Source of the DNA: Hyparrhenia diplandra
Taxonomy: Eukaryota; Streptophyta; Magnoliopsida; Poales; Poaceae
Length of the DNA stretch: 64,000 nucleotides
Assembly (NCBI GenBank): GCA_015847255.1
Contig: JADLZK010000423.1
Span: 992,001 to 1,056,000, forward strand
Reading direction: 5' to 3'
Below the pieces are notes generated by a model. The model saw only the letters and a list, made by a program, of their open reading frames with translations. It was not told the origin of the DNA and did no database searches. Within the stretch, counting starts at the first letter, position 1. Each line of letters opens with the position of its first letter. Shown piece after piece: positions 1 to 10,597 of the stretch. The position numbers and the translations under genes were made by a program.

Positions 1-577
1 TGTGGTCGCGGCCTTGGGTCCGATGGCTGGCGATTGGTGGCGCGGAGAAGGCGAGCCGCTAGCGGTGTGAGTGCGGCGGCCATGGCAAGCTTCGGACAAG
101 GCGAGGGTGCTCCGTTGGTGGGCTCGTGAAGCGGCGGCGTCTTTGCGGCGGTGGCTTAGAAGGTGTGCGGGCGCGCAGGGTGGTGGCAAAGCGTTTTCAA
201 GAAATTTCTCAAATTCGATTCTCTCATTTTTTTCGACCGATTCATGTATGGACGGATATTTATTTCTATTTTATAAGTTGTCTTTCTAAAAAAACCTAGC
301 TCTCTTTTATTCTATTCAGGGTCTTTTTCGATTCAATTTAGGTTTACTCGGCCTCGGGCCTTCTTCTTTTTTTTTGAAACCCCTCGGGCCTTCTCTCTGT
401 CCTACACTCCTAAAAATTTCGTGTTTGTATTTACAACAGACTCAGTCAAGGCGGGCAGGCATGGACAGAAAAGGTGGACCCCCGGGGAGAGGCGGATAGA
501 AAACAAAAGTTTGGAGGCTGACCCCCGAAATTTTATTTATTTATTAATAGGTATAGATATAGATAAAGATTTCACCT
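1..577. other. No gene recognised; GC-rich start then T-rich
   Basis: The first 190 bases are GC-rich and the rest is T-rich with short poly-T runs. Open frames here are short and resemble no family I know. I see no terminal repeats, tRNA or exon structure. Confidence 0.4.
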
Positions 578-694
578 AGCATAGTACTCAGAACAAAAAC
601 ATCGGTCCAAACCTACATGCACATACAGAACAAAAAAGAAGGGGTGCGAGATAACTACGACCGTAGATCTATACCAACCACAAAACCACATACA
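578..694. repeat. Dispersed repeat, copy 1 (mate at 44718-44832)
   Basis: This segment matches 44718-44832 in the same orientation over about 115 bases with scattered substitutions. The shared core reads GGTGCGAGAT, then ACTACGAC, GTAGATC and CCAACCAC, ending CCACATACAA. The similarity fades on both sides. It may be the end of a retroposon lying on the minus strand, but I cannot name the family. Confidence 0.55.
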
Positions 695-840
695 AGATTT
701 TTTTGCAAGCAATAGTAAGAGAATGGATGGGAGGAGCCCAAGAGGTGAGCGGATCGGAATACGAGACCAAAAAGGATTACTCGCCTCTTTTCGTTGGTCA
801 AACAATCAGGCAACCCAATCTGAAGCCAAACCCGTACCAG

Positions 841-1030
841 AAGCAAGGGCAAAAAAAGAGCAAAAATCAACAGCATATATAGTCAATAGAGCGAAGACAT
901 GCATCACTTAGAAATTGGTCAAAAGTATAGGCTTGCGATCTAGTGCATCTGAAGGGAACTCATAAGGTGCACGTAAATTCCACATCTGAACCCATCTGAA
1001 GGGAACCATAAGGCTAGAAGCCACATAGAA
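841..1030 (+). repeat. Direct duplication, copy 1 (mate at 1381-1550)
   Basis: Both copies begin AAGCAAGG and run through the same ordered blocks: a purine-rich stretch, CATATA with AGTCAATAGAGC, a block around GGTCAAAA/AGTCAAAA, TATAGGCTT, GTGCAC with AAATTCCACAT, and finally GAAGCCACATAGAA. They differ by small indels. This copy is longer because a GAAGGGAAC segment is present twice. Confidence 0.65.
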
Positions 1031-1380
1031 TAGAAGGGGCTCAAATAGTTTGCTCATACGTGTAGGAGGCCCATCCACAAGATACTCCTAACTGCACAGT
1101 GATGGCAAAAACGCTGATGAATTCAAGATGGTGTAAAGTTTTTTTGCAAGTATGTACCTCTGCCTAGTCCCCCAGAAGGGAACAGGAAGCAAAAAGACAG
1201 AAGAAAACAAGCGATTTCCGAACCCAGTTTTCAAGCTTGCAATATTTTATAATAGAGAAGACAGTTTCCCAATATCTAACAACTTAAGCTAGCTTTGTCC
1301 ATGTAAGTGGACATCAAACATTGACACACAGTACATAGAGCTTAAAGCAGATATTTTAAGAGGCAATCACATACTTAAGT

Positions 1381-1550
1381 AAGCAAGGAAAAAGAGTAAA
1401 AAGGTAATAGCATATAGTCAATAGAGCAAAGGCTCGCTTCATTTAGAAAGTAGTCAAAAAATATAGGCTTTGATTTAGTGCCTCTCGAGGGAGCCTATAA
1501 TGTGCACATAAATTCCACATGAGCCAATTAGGTGAGAAGCCACATAGAAG
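1381..1550 (+). repeat. Direct duplication, copy 2 (mate at 841-1030)
   Basis: Second copy of the segment described at 841-1030, about 540 bases downstream in the same orientation. No coding potential is visible in either copy. Confidence 0.65.
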
Positions 1551-2268
1551 GCCTGGGATAACAAAAACACTAATCAACTTTGGTCAGTTTAATGTTGTTC
1601 TTCGATAGATTCACTGAAACACGCTGCAGAAGCCTGATGAAGTAGGGCCCATCGCCATATTTATATATGATTTCAACCTTGAGGTTCTCACACAGCAAAT
1701 CCAGTCCACAGAGCTCAGAAGATGAGGTCTTGTTGAGTATGGGCAGGGGCTGCTGGTGTCAACCGAACACAAAATACTAAAATTTTGAGCTCATGGTAAT
1801 AATATAGATAATATTAGTTAATAATAATATAATACTATAAATAATATTATATAAGCTCATACATTAATCATTATTGATATAAATAATATTTTCATTATTG
1901 AGATATTTTAGTTTTTAAAATTGAAATCAATAAGTATGACTTAGCCAACTTTAGCAAATTCTAAAAACCTCAAAAGAAAATGAGATTGAAAGCAACAATA
2001 GTATGCAAATTGAATTGCCTCATTAAAACACTCCCTAAATTATATAACTTGCAAATCAATAACTTGGTTCATTTAAACTATCAATAAGTCTCCCCACCTC
2101 TAGAACCGTAGGTCCTGTCCTTCCCCATATTTAAAAGAATTTGGTTTTATCTTTATATGTTGTGATTAGGTTCTCCAGTTTATCCTATCCAAAAGTTCAA
2201 TGGAATGCCAAAGGTAAGGGATACATATTTTTCTTAATAAATATTTTTATTCAATATTTTCAGTTACC
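1551..2268. other. No gene; AT-rich tract
   Basis: Non-coding. Positions 1795-1935 are a strongly AT-rich stretch made of AATAAT/ATTATA permutations, which could be low-complexity sequence or the inside of an unrecognised MITE. Nothing else is identifiable. Confidence 0.45.
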
Positions 2269-2473
2269 TAGCTTAGGGGTGGATCTAGGTCCCAGGCTGC
2301 CCGTGCTGCAGCCCGGGGCGTGGGCTAAAATTCCTTTAATATATTTGTTGTCCAGCCTAAGATAGCCCATAAAAAAATATACATTTAGCCCCACCCGACG
2401 CTGCCTAGAAATCTCTTACACTATTTCAGGCCCTCCCCTTGAAGCTATTTTTGGATCCACCACTGGCCTAGCT
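2269..2473. mobile_element. Putative small TIR element (MITE-like)
   Basis: The left edge reads AGCTTAGGGGTGGATC. The right edge, reverse-complemented, reads AGCTAGGCCAGTGGTGGATC, giving an imperfect terminal inverted repeat about 200 bases apart. No clear target-site duplication is visible and nothing is encoded. Confidence 0.35.
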
Positions 2474-3002
2474 CATTAAAAGACTATAAGTAATCATGAA
2501 AAAGGAGACAACATGTAAACTAATGAATGCCTGACGTCTTGCTGGAGAAGAGCAAGGCAGCAAGCTCTTAATTTGCTGGAAGGCTGAAACATAAATAAAT
2601 GGAACTTCCTCACAATCGCAACTGTGCTAGCCGCTAGAACAAGGCGATGGGTGGTGGTGCTTCGACTCATGACGCTGGGTGAGAAGTAAAATGAGGTACG
2701 AGGACATGCCACTAGAATGGAGTTGGGGAGAGGAACCATGAATCAATGCAAAGGCCAGCAGTGCATCAAATGAACTGGGTCATTAGTATTACAAAGTGGG
2801 CTGGCCACTTGCTCTTGGCCTTTGCGGCATGTAATAGTTGTTTTGCAAGGCTAACCAGCCAGGCTGCTGGGCACTTATCATCTAGGCTGCCGCCTGCCGG
2901 CCTGCCACCTGCTGTATTTGGTGTGCCGGGATCAAATATATTTTTGGCCAGGATCTGCACTGGTAAAAATTCATAGAGTACCTGTGACAGCTGCCGAAGT
3001 CT
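2474..3002. other. No gene recognised; region 3' of the F-box/FBD pseudogene
   Basis: No recognised coding sequence. Positions 2750-2960 are GC-richer with short CTGCC-type direct repeats. It may include the 3' end of the minus-strand F-box/LRR locus, but I could not place a credible terminal exon. Confidence 0.35.
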
Positions 3003-4495
3003 TCAGGGCCAGCCCACCCCGTCGGCACAACATAGCTCGGCCCCTGAGTGTGGATGTTCCTTGCTTTTTGTTAGAATCTTTTGGGAACTGTGGCCAGTAT
3101 AAAAGAGGTAAGACAATGAACTATGCTTATTAAGTAAGTTTAAAACCAAACAACAGTATACCTCGCAGCACCGTAAAGTAAGATTCTCAAGAATAGGAGA
3201 ACTCCGAAGAAAGAATACCAATGTCTTGAAGTCATCACTGAGATCACAGTCGCCCAGCAATAAGTTCCTCAGGTTCTTGAATTCTTGGAAGCTGGGTTCC
3301 TTACCTTGCACCTGTAGTACATTAGATTAGATAGCACAATAACATTATTGGAGTGAAGAAAACAGAACATTGCAAGAGACAGTGAAGGCATACCATTTTC
3401 ACAAGACCCGACAATTCTAAATTTGTCACATTAGATATGCTACAAAGAAGCTTGAATTGATCACCAGCAAGCTTACTTCGGGAATAACCAAATCTTTGAT
3501 CCCGTAGATGAATCGAAGCCTTTGCAACAGATGGCACCTCGTTTAATGAAACTCCCATCATAGAGTCGCCAACATACACATCCAGATGCAGATATGCAAC
3601 ACAGGGGGCCAAGATAACCAGGACACAGTCACCTGTATTTGAGTTGCCGTCAATAACCAATGTCTTCAGTGTTGGCGACATAATCTCAGAAAGATTGCGC
3701 CATTCACAATGTTTCAGAACAAGGGTCTTCAGCGAAGTTGGGAGGTGATTGACTGAAACCGACAACTGCAGTCGCCCAGCCCAAATCCTCCAAAGAGCGG
3801 CACACTGAACTTACACGATTCACAAAATTATTATCAAGAAGTACATTGCAGAGATGCAGTTTTTGAGGCGCCAAGAACCAGAGCTCAATCCCAGCTCCAA
3901 ATCAGGGGTGCAGTATTTCATGGCATGGCGGAGCCATCCTGCTGCCAGTCTATTGCCAAACTCTGGTGCTCTGCTTTCATCAATATGCAGCCGGAATGAA
4001 TCCAACTGTGCAATGTTACAGCAGCGCATCAGGGTAACGGCAAAGTCCTCAAAATCCTCCCAGTCCTTGGACTGGTTGAAGCGCTGCCAGTCCATACGTT
4101 CTCGGTGGAGGGTCAGGGCATCAAGATCAACACGCCCGCTGTCACGGTCGGAATCAGAGGTATCACTGTCGGAGCTAGAACTGTCTTCGCTACTGGAGAT
4201 ATAGATGCGGTTGTGGTTAGCAGATACAGATGCGGTTGTCTTCGCTACTGGAGGCACCTTGCTTTTGAACTCATCAAAGTCGATGTCGAGGCATGGCACC
4301 GAGCGCCAGAGGTGCGTCCACCGTGTGGACAGCACGCATGTCTGGACCGCCTGCCGTGCTTTCAAGAAGGACATGATGGTATGGAGAAGGCAGTCCGGCA
4401 GAGAGCTCAGCCTGTCCGGGCCGCCGGCTGAGGATCCGACGGCGACACCACTTTACGCGGGCCCGCTTCCTGAAGGCATGATCCTCAGGCTCCAT
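3003..4495 (-). pseudogene. F-box/FBD/LRR protein gene, frameshifted
   Basis: Plant F-box proteins of this FBD/LRR type are substrate adaptors of SCF ubiquitin ligases. On the minus strand the likely start is MEPEDHAFRKRARV (ATG at 4495-4493). The F-box core LPDCLLHTIMSFLKARQAVQ is in another frame, with a stop between, so there is an indel near 4400-4455. An LRR-like region follows (KLHLCNVLLDNNFVNRVSS, then LKTLVLKHCEW) with at least one more frame change near 3770-3850. A splice acceptor before VQGKEPSFQEF (about 3311) and a donor after LTLRCCE (about 3162) look intact. GC-rich sequence at 4830-5019 could be a non-coding first exon: a GTAAGC donor lies near 4829 and a CAG acceptor just upstream of the ATG. 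An intron bridging the first frame break would be only 29 nt, too short for plants. I call it a relatively young pseudogene. Confidence 0.75.
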
Positions 4496-4765
4496 GGCGT
4501 GCCCTGCCCAGAGCAGTTTCCCCGTTAGAGGACCAAACAACCCAGCAGAACAAATAAATAAAGATATATTTTTTTTTCTAAAAAAGATCTATCTACACAA
4601 ACACCAAAATTGGATTAATTACTAGATGTGTCGCGCTACTAGATCAAAGATGGCGCAAGATTTCGTATAATGACGAAGCATTTTGCTGAGTTAGAAGAAC
4701 GTTCACATCGGAAGATTGAAATCAAGAAGGGTCACGGGGCCGAAAGCAAACTAGTCAGGGGTACA

Positions 4766-4831
4766 GGAATGGGGGCGCAAGATGGGCGGTAGGGGAATGG
4801 GGGCGCAAGATGGGCGGTAGGGGAATGGGGC
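4766..4831. repeat. 28-bp tandem repeat, about 2.3 copies
   Basis: A 28-base unit containing GGGGGCGCAAGATGGGCGGT is repeated exactly, then partly. It lies next to the presumed first-exon donor of the F-box/FBD pseudogene. Confidence 0.8.
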
Positions 4832-5069
4832 TTACCGAGCGCCGCCTGAGCCTGCCGCCTGCCGTAGGTGGAGAGCGGAGACGCGGCCGTCAGAAGGGCG
4901 GCACCGGCGGCGCGAGCGGGGATGAGAGGAGATGGGGAAGAGGAGCGCACAGCACCGAGCAGTTCTGGGCCGGCCGCGGCCCAATTGTTGAGGCTGAATT
5001 TTTTATTCCACAATTTTAGAGTATAATTCCTCGTCCTCAATGAGAAAAATACAATGTATTTTTAGGTTT

Positions 5070-6342
5070 GAGTAAATTACGTCCGTCATACGACAACTTG
5101 TCAGATGGGTGCAGATTAGTCCAATAACTTGTAATATGCTCAATCTAGTACAAGTAACTTGATAGGTGGGTGTAGATTGGTACAACAAAGTTAAAATGGT
5201 CAATCTAATACAATAATTTGATAGTTGGGTGCAAACTAGTCCAAAAAACTTGTAAAATACTTAACTTAGTGTCCAAATCGATGCAGTCTAAATGTTATTT
5301 CAAACAATATAATTTTTAATATGGACAAAAATATATTCACGATGGAACAAGTTATTGTGCATTATTTGACAAATAATATTCTTGTAGTGATGGTAACATA
5401 TTCGATAAGGAGTAGAACCTACGTGTTTAGAAAATTATTGTTATATCTTCGTTAACTATTTTTATACAAAGATTAAATTCTAATTAGGAATTTTTAATTT
5501 CATATTCAATATTGATTTTAATTTTCACTATATACATTTCGTCCAACTAAGAAAATCAAATATGATAATATGTACTAACAATTAGTACCTTTCGAAGCTT
5601 TTCATAAATACTTTTAAAGTCTCATGTACTAGTTTAGTCTCTCGGTAATCTAATGGTGTAAATCTAAAAATTAATTCAATTTTAACTAATGAATAAATAA
5701 GTAAACTACATACTCCCTCGTCCCACGGAGTTTGTCATTGTTGACTTTTAAACTTCATGTTTGACCATCCGTCTTATTCAAAATATTTATGTAAATAATA
5801 AAATAAATTAATCAATATTCAAGTATTTTATTGATAAAATAAATCATAACAAAATAAATTACATTTGTGTAAAAGTTTGAATAAGACGAACTATCGAACA
5901 AGATGGTACAAAATCCGGGGTGACAAACTCAATAGAACGGAGGTAGTAGTTGATTCACGATTAGCAACTTAATTGACAAGAAAAATATTGCTGGGAAGAA
6001 AATTTGAACTATCTAATTTGTTTAATACGTTGTCATTTGTAATTTTGGACTAAGGTGCACCATTTTGCCAAGGTAGTATGCTAAATTGAGTATTTTACAC
6101 AAAATTTTAAACTAATATGCACCCACCAACAAAATTGTTGTGCTACATTGATTATTTTACACGATTGGATCAATTTGCACCCATTTGACAAGTTATTGTG
6201 ATAAATTGAGCATTTTACAACTTGTTGGACCAATCGACCCACCCCACTTAACAAGTTATTGTAGTAGATTGAGCATATTACAAGTTGTTATACTAATCTG
6301 CACCCACTTAACAAGTTGTTGTATGGTGGGTGCAATTTACTC
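5070..6342. mobile_element. TIR DNA transposon with subterminal repeats (non-autonomous)
   Basis: The ends are inverted repeats of about 60 bases: GAGTAAATTACGTCCG on the left and, reverse-complemented, GAGTAAATTGCACCCA on the right, with matching continuations (ACAACTTGT, GGGTGCAGATTAGT). Each end carries several degenerate copies of a module built from CAACTTGT, GGGTGCA and a CTCAAT-type spacer (5100-5260 and 6040-6330). This is like the subterminal transposase-binding arrays of DNA transposons. No transposase is encoded. I could not identify a target-site duplication, so the superfamily is left open. A Stowaway-like MITE is nested inside. Confidence 0.75.
5713..5946. mobile_element. Stowaway-like MITE nested in the 5070-6342 element
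   Basis: It starts TA|CTCCCTCGTCCCACGGAG and ends ACGGAGGTAG|TA, the Tc1/mariner Stowaway signature with a TA target duplication. The interior is AT-rich, with inverted copies of a TTTGTC and AAGACG-type core. It is nested in the larger TIR element, so it inserted later. Confidence 0.8.
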
Positions 6343-6384
6343 TAAAAAAAAAAAAGACATGTATGAACTCCATAATGTTGAGTC

Positions 6385-7155
6385 CTGAGCATGGTGGTCG
6401 TGACGTCCTCCAGGAGCAACACGGCGTGAACCATGGACATCGTCACCATCATGTGCTTCGGCACCAAATGTAGCACCCTCACCGCCTTGTTGGCCACATC
6501 CAACACACCCTCAGCCCCTTCCTACCAATGGATGCCATTCCCACCTCCGTGCGCACCCACACAAGGCGGTCCAGCTAGCGCCGCCATGACTGGCCCACAC
6601 GTGCGGCGCTCCGCGCCATGTCCTCGAAGAGCATATCGTCGAGAATGGGCACCACGCCGGCCTCCACCGCCTTGACGCAGTTGCGGCCCCATGCCCCCAT
6701 GCCCACGAGCACGTGAAGCGCTACCTAGGTCGCAAACCTAGAGAGCGGCCTGCGGAGCAGCTCCACGCCGTCCCTGAACACCTACTCCAACAACAGCCTG
6801 ATGGGTGGCATGGTGGCCGCCAGGACACTCATGTAGTCCTCACGGTTTTGGGATCCGTAAAATAATTCGGTCCCAACCAAAATGGACGAAATTTGGAAAA
6901 ATTCGGATGAAATTTGGACTCAATTCGGTGAATTTTGGAATATGATGCATATAATTTGTTTTGAATCTCACCGAAAGGGACGAATTTGACCGAAATTCAG
7001 ATTGTTTCGGTCAAATTCCAGAACCTTAGCAGCGCCGCGCGAGCGAGCTGGCCATGTGTTGGCCGGATTCTTGCGCATGGCGGAGATTAGCACGAAGACC
7101 ACTGCCTCGTTCATCAGTTGGTCTAGGTCCGGTGACCATTGGAGCTTGAACACCA
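6385..7155 (-). pseudogene. U-box/ARM-repeat E3 ubiquitin ligase fragment, decayed
   Basis: Reading the minus strand in pieces gives VFRDGVELLRRPLSRFAT, then MGAWGRNCVKAVEAGVVPIL, LDRLVWVRTEV, and AVRVLHLVPKHM followed by VHAVLLLEDV. This order matches the C-terminal ARM-repeat region of plant U-box (PUB22/23/24-type) ligases. There are in-frame stops (after RFAT and within VGQSWRR*LD) and frame changes. The U-box itself is not visible. An AT-rich block at 6843-7027 with HGGTTTTGGGAT-like edges interrupts it and looks like an inserted element. Family assignment is from memory of conserved motifs. Confidence 0.6.
6843..7027. mobile_element. Possible small insertion inside the U-box pseudogene
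   Basis: This AT-rich block interrupts the ARM-like reading. Its left edge reads GGTTTTGGGATCC and its right edge, reverse-complemented, reads GGTTCTGGAATTTG, a weak inverted repeat. The inside has repeated AAATTCGG and ACGAAATTTGG words. Boundaries are approximate. Confidence 0.35.
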
Positions 7156-7246
7156 GCTAAGCTTCTCTCCACATTCCCGGCGAGGCAAGGTCACGTGTGG
7201 TGGTGTTGCAATGAACCTTCGGTCGCAATCAGCTAAGAAAACCCTC

Positions 7247-7400
7247 CACTACTAGAAAATGGATTAGTTCTGTACGTGTTGAATTTATGTGTGCGTTTTT
7301 TTTTTTTTTAAAAGGTTATTTTCCTGTCGGTTTTGAATATCTCGTCAAAAAAATACGAAAACGCACAGAAAAATTCCATTTGGCAAGGAATGTTACCAAA
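7247..7400. mobile_element. Lone CACTA-type terminus
   Basis: CACTACTAGAAAA at 7247 is the standard terminal sequence of plant CACTA transposons. No matching right end (TTTTCTAGTAGTG) is seen nearby. Behind it lie GTGTGCGTTTT and AAAACGCAC, a short inverted pair. I read this as a truncated or collapsed element. Confidence 0.45.
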
Positions 7401-7995
7401 GTGATGGTCTCAAGTATTCCACGAGTTCATAAGGAATTCTAGCGGGTCCGAGCGCAAGGTTTCGTTGACAACGGAGGTCCTTGACAAGTGACAATTCTAC
7501 CAGAAGACAGGGCAGACCGTGCCTTTCTAGGAGTAGTTGGCGGGCCGCGTGGAATTACCGTCATACCCCTACCGTTGCGCAACCAAGGCACCGTGTGTAA
7601 TCAACTCATATGTATTTTTGTGTTCCCCTCGATATGTCCTTTAAATAATTAGGGGTGCAACTATTTGGACATTCTATGAATTAATGGTCATTTATTCTAG
7701 AATATATTGCCACACTCTCCTTCCTACCGCACTACCTCTTGACCCTCACCACTTGCGAACACATGGTTGATTATAACCATTTGTGTTTAGCTTTTGTGAT
7801 GAGTCATTGTCAACTCTCAACATTTTCCTTCTATTTTCATTTTATTTCTACTTCGATTACCCTCACCTAGCACACGTGGTGTGTCGGAAGACGTTGTTTC
7901 TCGGCTTGTGTTGTGCGGGTGTTGAGCTCGAGACGGTGGTCAACGGCGAGGTGAAGATCATGGAGGACATGCCGTGTCGATGGACCCGGAGCGGT
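7401..7995. other. No gene recognised before LTR A
   Basis: No exon structure or known protein. A CCACT|TG junction at about 7755 is an alternative left edge for LTR A, because CCACT also follows LTR A's right end at 19191. Confidence 0.35.
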
Positions 7996-9367
7996 GAAGG
8001 ATGGACGTGAGGCTTGGATTGAGGGACCGGAGCGCCGGGTGGTCAGCCGTGGTGGCTGACACTTGAGACATCGACAAGTGTGAGGACACGTGGAGTGACC
8101 GTGTCGATCGGGTCAATACGGCGGATGTGCAAGTCGAGTGGGCGACTCAAAAGTCTTGGCGCCTGGGCGATCGAAGATGGCGGTGACACGTGTCAAAGCG
8201 GTTTGGAGGTTTGGACCTCAAAACCATCGGGCGGCTGGTTTTGTGGTTTGGGCCTCAAAACCACGGGATCGGGTTTCCTAGGATTTTCACCTCAAAACCT
8301 AGGTGAAGGTTCCGGTGGAGGAAGGACGACACGTGGCGGCATCGGGAGTTCGCATTGAAGCGAAGCTACCGGTGAGAAGGCGCGGTGGCTGTCGGATCAA
8401 AAAATATCCAAGTCCGACCATTATGCCCCTGGTTAAGTGGTTTCGGCAATTGTAGCCATAGGGGTAGTTCGGTCATTAGGACTTGCGCTATATATATCAA
8501 GGCGCCGCTTCCCCGGACTTGCCTCTATAGTTTCCAGTTCATCCTTAGGGTTTCCCAAATCAGAAGTTGCTCACGAGTGGGAGAGGTCCGCACAACTATT
8601 TTATGATATGTGTTCAGAGGAAGCACACCCCTTAGTGTGTGCATGCCCTCTGGGCTTTTCGGATCGATGGATCGTGTTTTTGATATGTTGTGATTTGAGT
8701 TCATGTGGTGCTATTTTCGTCCTCTTTTTCCCTTCCCCTTCTCTTGCTCGATTCATCATTTGTGGATCGTTTTGTTTGATTTAAGTTGTCTTAATCCGTT
8801 CTTGATCAAGAACCAAAGAGTTTCACCAAAAGAAATCCTCGTAAAACATCTTGTGTCATCGGATTTGGGCAATTTTGTGTTCGAGTTTGTGGTTTTTCGG
8901 TGTGAGGGGAGATTTGGAATTCCCGGTGATTTACTTGATCTTTTCCAAATTTCTTGGGGGAATCTTGTCACCTACATGTTGTGATCCTGTGGCATGAAAA
9001 TTATGACCAAAGGTCAAGTATTGAGGAAGTTAGGTCAGATTTTGGCTTGAGGCATTTTCAAGCTCAAGCAGTTTTTTACGTGTCCAGTATTCATCCTAGA
9101 CATGTCTGGTATTCCAAAACTTCGAGTTTAGGGCTGAAATTTTGTGGAGATGTTGTCCATGGTGTCTAGAGGCTAGGATTAAAATCTCATGATTTTTCAA
9201 GTTCATTTGATGGGGTTTTCAATTTTTCTCGTGGAGTGATTATGTGCTGATTTCATACCAGACACGTTCAGTATTCAACCTGGACATGTCCGGTATTCAT
9301 CCTGTACATGTTCGGTATTGAGGTCTGGTTTTTGTTGTAGTGTTGTTGTTTTTGTCCGTCGAGTTGG
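7996..9367 (+). mobile_element. LTR A (copia-like), left part; continues at 18991-19191
   Basis: This segment reads like a plant LTR: a U3-like region, TATATATAT at 8489-8498, and a pyrimidine-rich leader. It resumes after copia element B and ends at 19191 with a CACCCCCTAGTCG-type tail and GGTCCTTCA. TGAAGGA at 7996 mirrors the TCCTTCA end, so I place the left edge there, but no matching 5-bp target duplication supports it. The segment at 9060-9330 has repeated GACATGTCCGGTATTCA-type words. No internal domain is present, so it is either a solo LTR or a fragment. Confidence 0.55.
9363..9367. repeat. TSD of copia element B (GTTGG)
   Basis: GTTGG precedes B's first base at 9368 and recurs directly after its last base, at 18986-18990. 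It joins LTR A sequence on both sides. Confidence 0.8.
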
Positions 9368-10597
9368 TGAAATCTCATGTTTGGTTTTGGAAATTGATGA
9401 CACACTTGTGGACTAATCCTTTGCTCTAAGTGATGACTTGAGATAGGATTAGATTGATGACGAGGAGCATGATGACCATGAACATGGACAATGTCGGTGG
9501 ACGTGATGGATCGTCAAGCTCGGTGATCGGCTTGAGAGAAACCCAGGAGATCAAGGCAAAGGTATCTTGATAGGGTTTTTCTTTCGGTGATCAAGACACG
9601 ATAGAGCGTGTGATCACATTATAGGATAGATAGCCGACTATCAAGAGGGGATGCCGCGACAATCCTTTGGTGAAGTGCTTCTAGGTCCAATTGACTTGCA
9701 TATGCATTTAGGATTGAGAGCACTAACTTCGTTCTTGTCTAACCGATCGCGGTAAGCTAACACTCGTGCTCACGGGACACATTTCGAAGTGTTGGCAACT
9801 TGAGACAAGAAGCGAAACTTGGAAAGATGGAAAGATGTCGGCGGCGATGAAGGAGCTTCAGCGGCCAGCTGGCCGGACAACGGCCGCCGGGCGCTGGCGG
9901 CGTCCGGTAGCGATGGAAGCTTGAATCAGCGGCGCTGGCAGCGTCCGCCGACTTCGCGCCCTGGCAGCGATGCGGATCGCCCTGGCGTCCGGCGCGGTTC
10001 AAGCGAAAATTCGACAAGACGAAGTCGCTTGAGGCGCGCGACGCGGCGCTGGCGTCGCCCGGCGTCGTCTGCGGTCGATAAGCATGTCGGGAGGCCCCCG
10101 CCCGGACGTAAGCGCTGGCAGCGTCGGCGCTTGCGTGCCAGTCTTTGTGGAATCACGGGCGCTGGCGCGTCCCGGGCGAGCATCTGGCGCTTCAGCGTAT
10201 GCGGCGAGAAGAGGACTTTTATTACTAACGGCTCTATTTCGACTTGGGGTCTATAAATAGTTGGTTGGCCGGCCATTTGAGGTCTCTCTTGCACATTTGA
10301 ACACTCCTACACACTTGTGAGCTTGTGAGACTCCTCTCCACTCATCTCTTCACTCTAACTTCGATTCTTGAGTGAGATTGAGAGAGATAGAAGTGCATTG
10401 CTTGATTGTCTTGCATCTAGAGGCACATCATCCTTGGAGAAGCCGCGGGATCTTGTTTCTCTTGGGAATTTGCTTGGTTCCCTAGTGGCTTGGAGCAAGA
10501 GGTGGTGTTGAGCTCGATTGGAGCTTGTTCGAGGCCACACCGGTGGACTTGTGAGGGGTTGAGCCTTACCCCGCGGGAGGTACGCGAAAGGCATCAC
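9368..10597 (+). repeat. 5' LTR of copia B, first segment (resumes 13016-13234)
   Basis: Collinear with 17139-18430 of the 3' LTR. It includes a GC-rich U3 block with degenerate GGCGCTGGCGCGTCC units (9820-10200) and a TATA box at 10252. The two LTRs differ mainly in that GC block by indels and substitutions. The LTR is cut at ATCAC (10593-10597) by solo LTR C. Confidence 0.85.
10252..10260 (+). promoter_or_regulatory. TATA box of copia B 5' LTR
   Basis: TATAAATAG follows the AACGGCTCTATTTCGACTTGG module. The same module and box occur in the 3' LTR (18085) and, diverged, in solo LTR C (11899). Its position about 0.9 kb into the LTR fits the U3/R boundary. Confidence 0.7.

Noticed and set aside
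4410..4460. A 29-nt intron joining MEPEDHAFRKRARV to the F-box core
   Set aside because: GT and AG are present, but plant introns this short are not credible; an indel is the better explanation.
9819..10294. Open frames of 86-145 codons in the 5' LTR of B
   Set aside because: They arise from the GC-rich minisatellite of the LTR and are not conserved between the two LTR copies.
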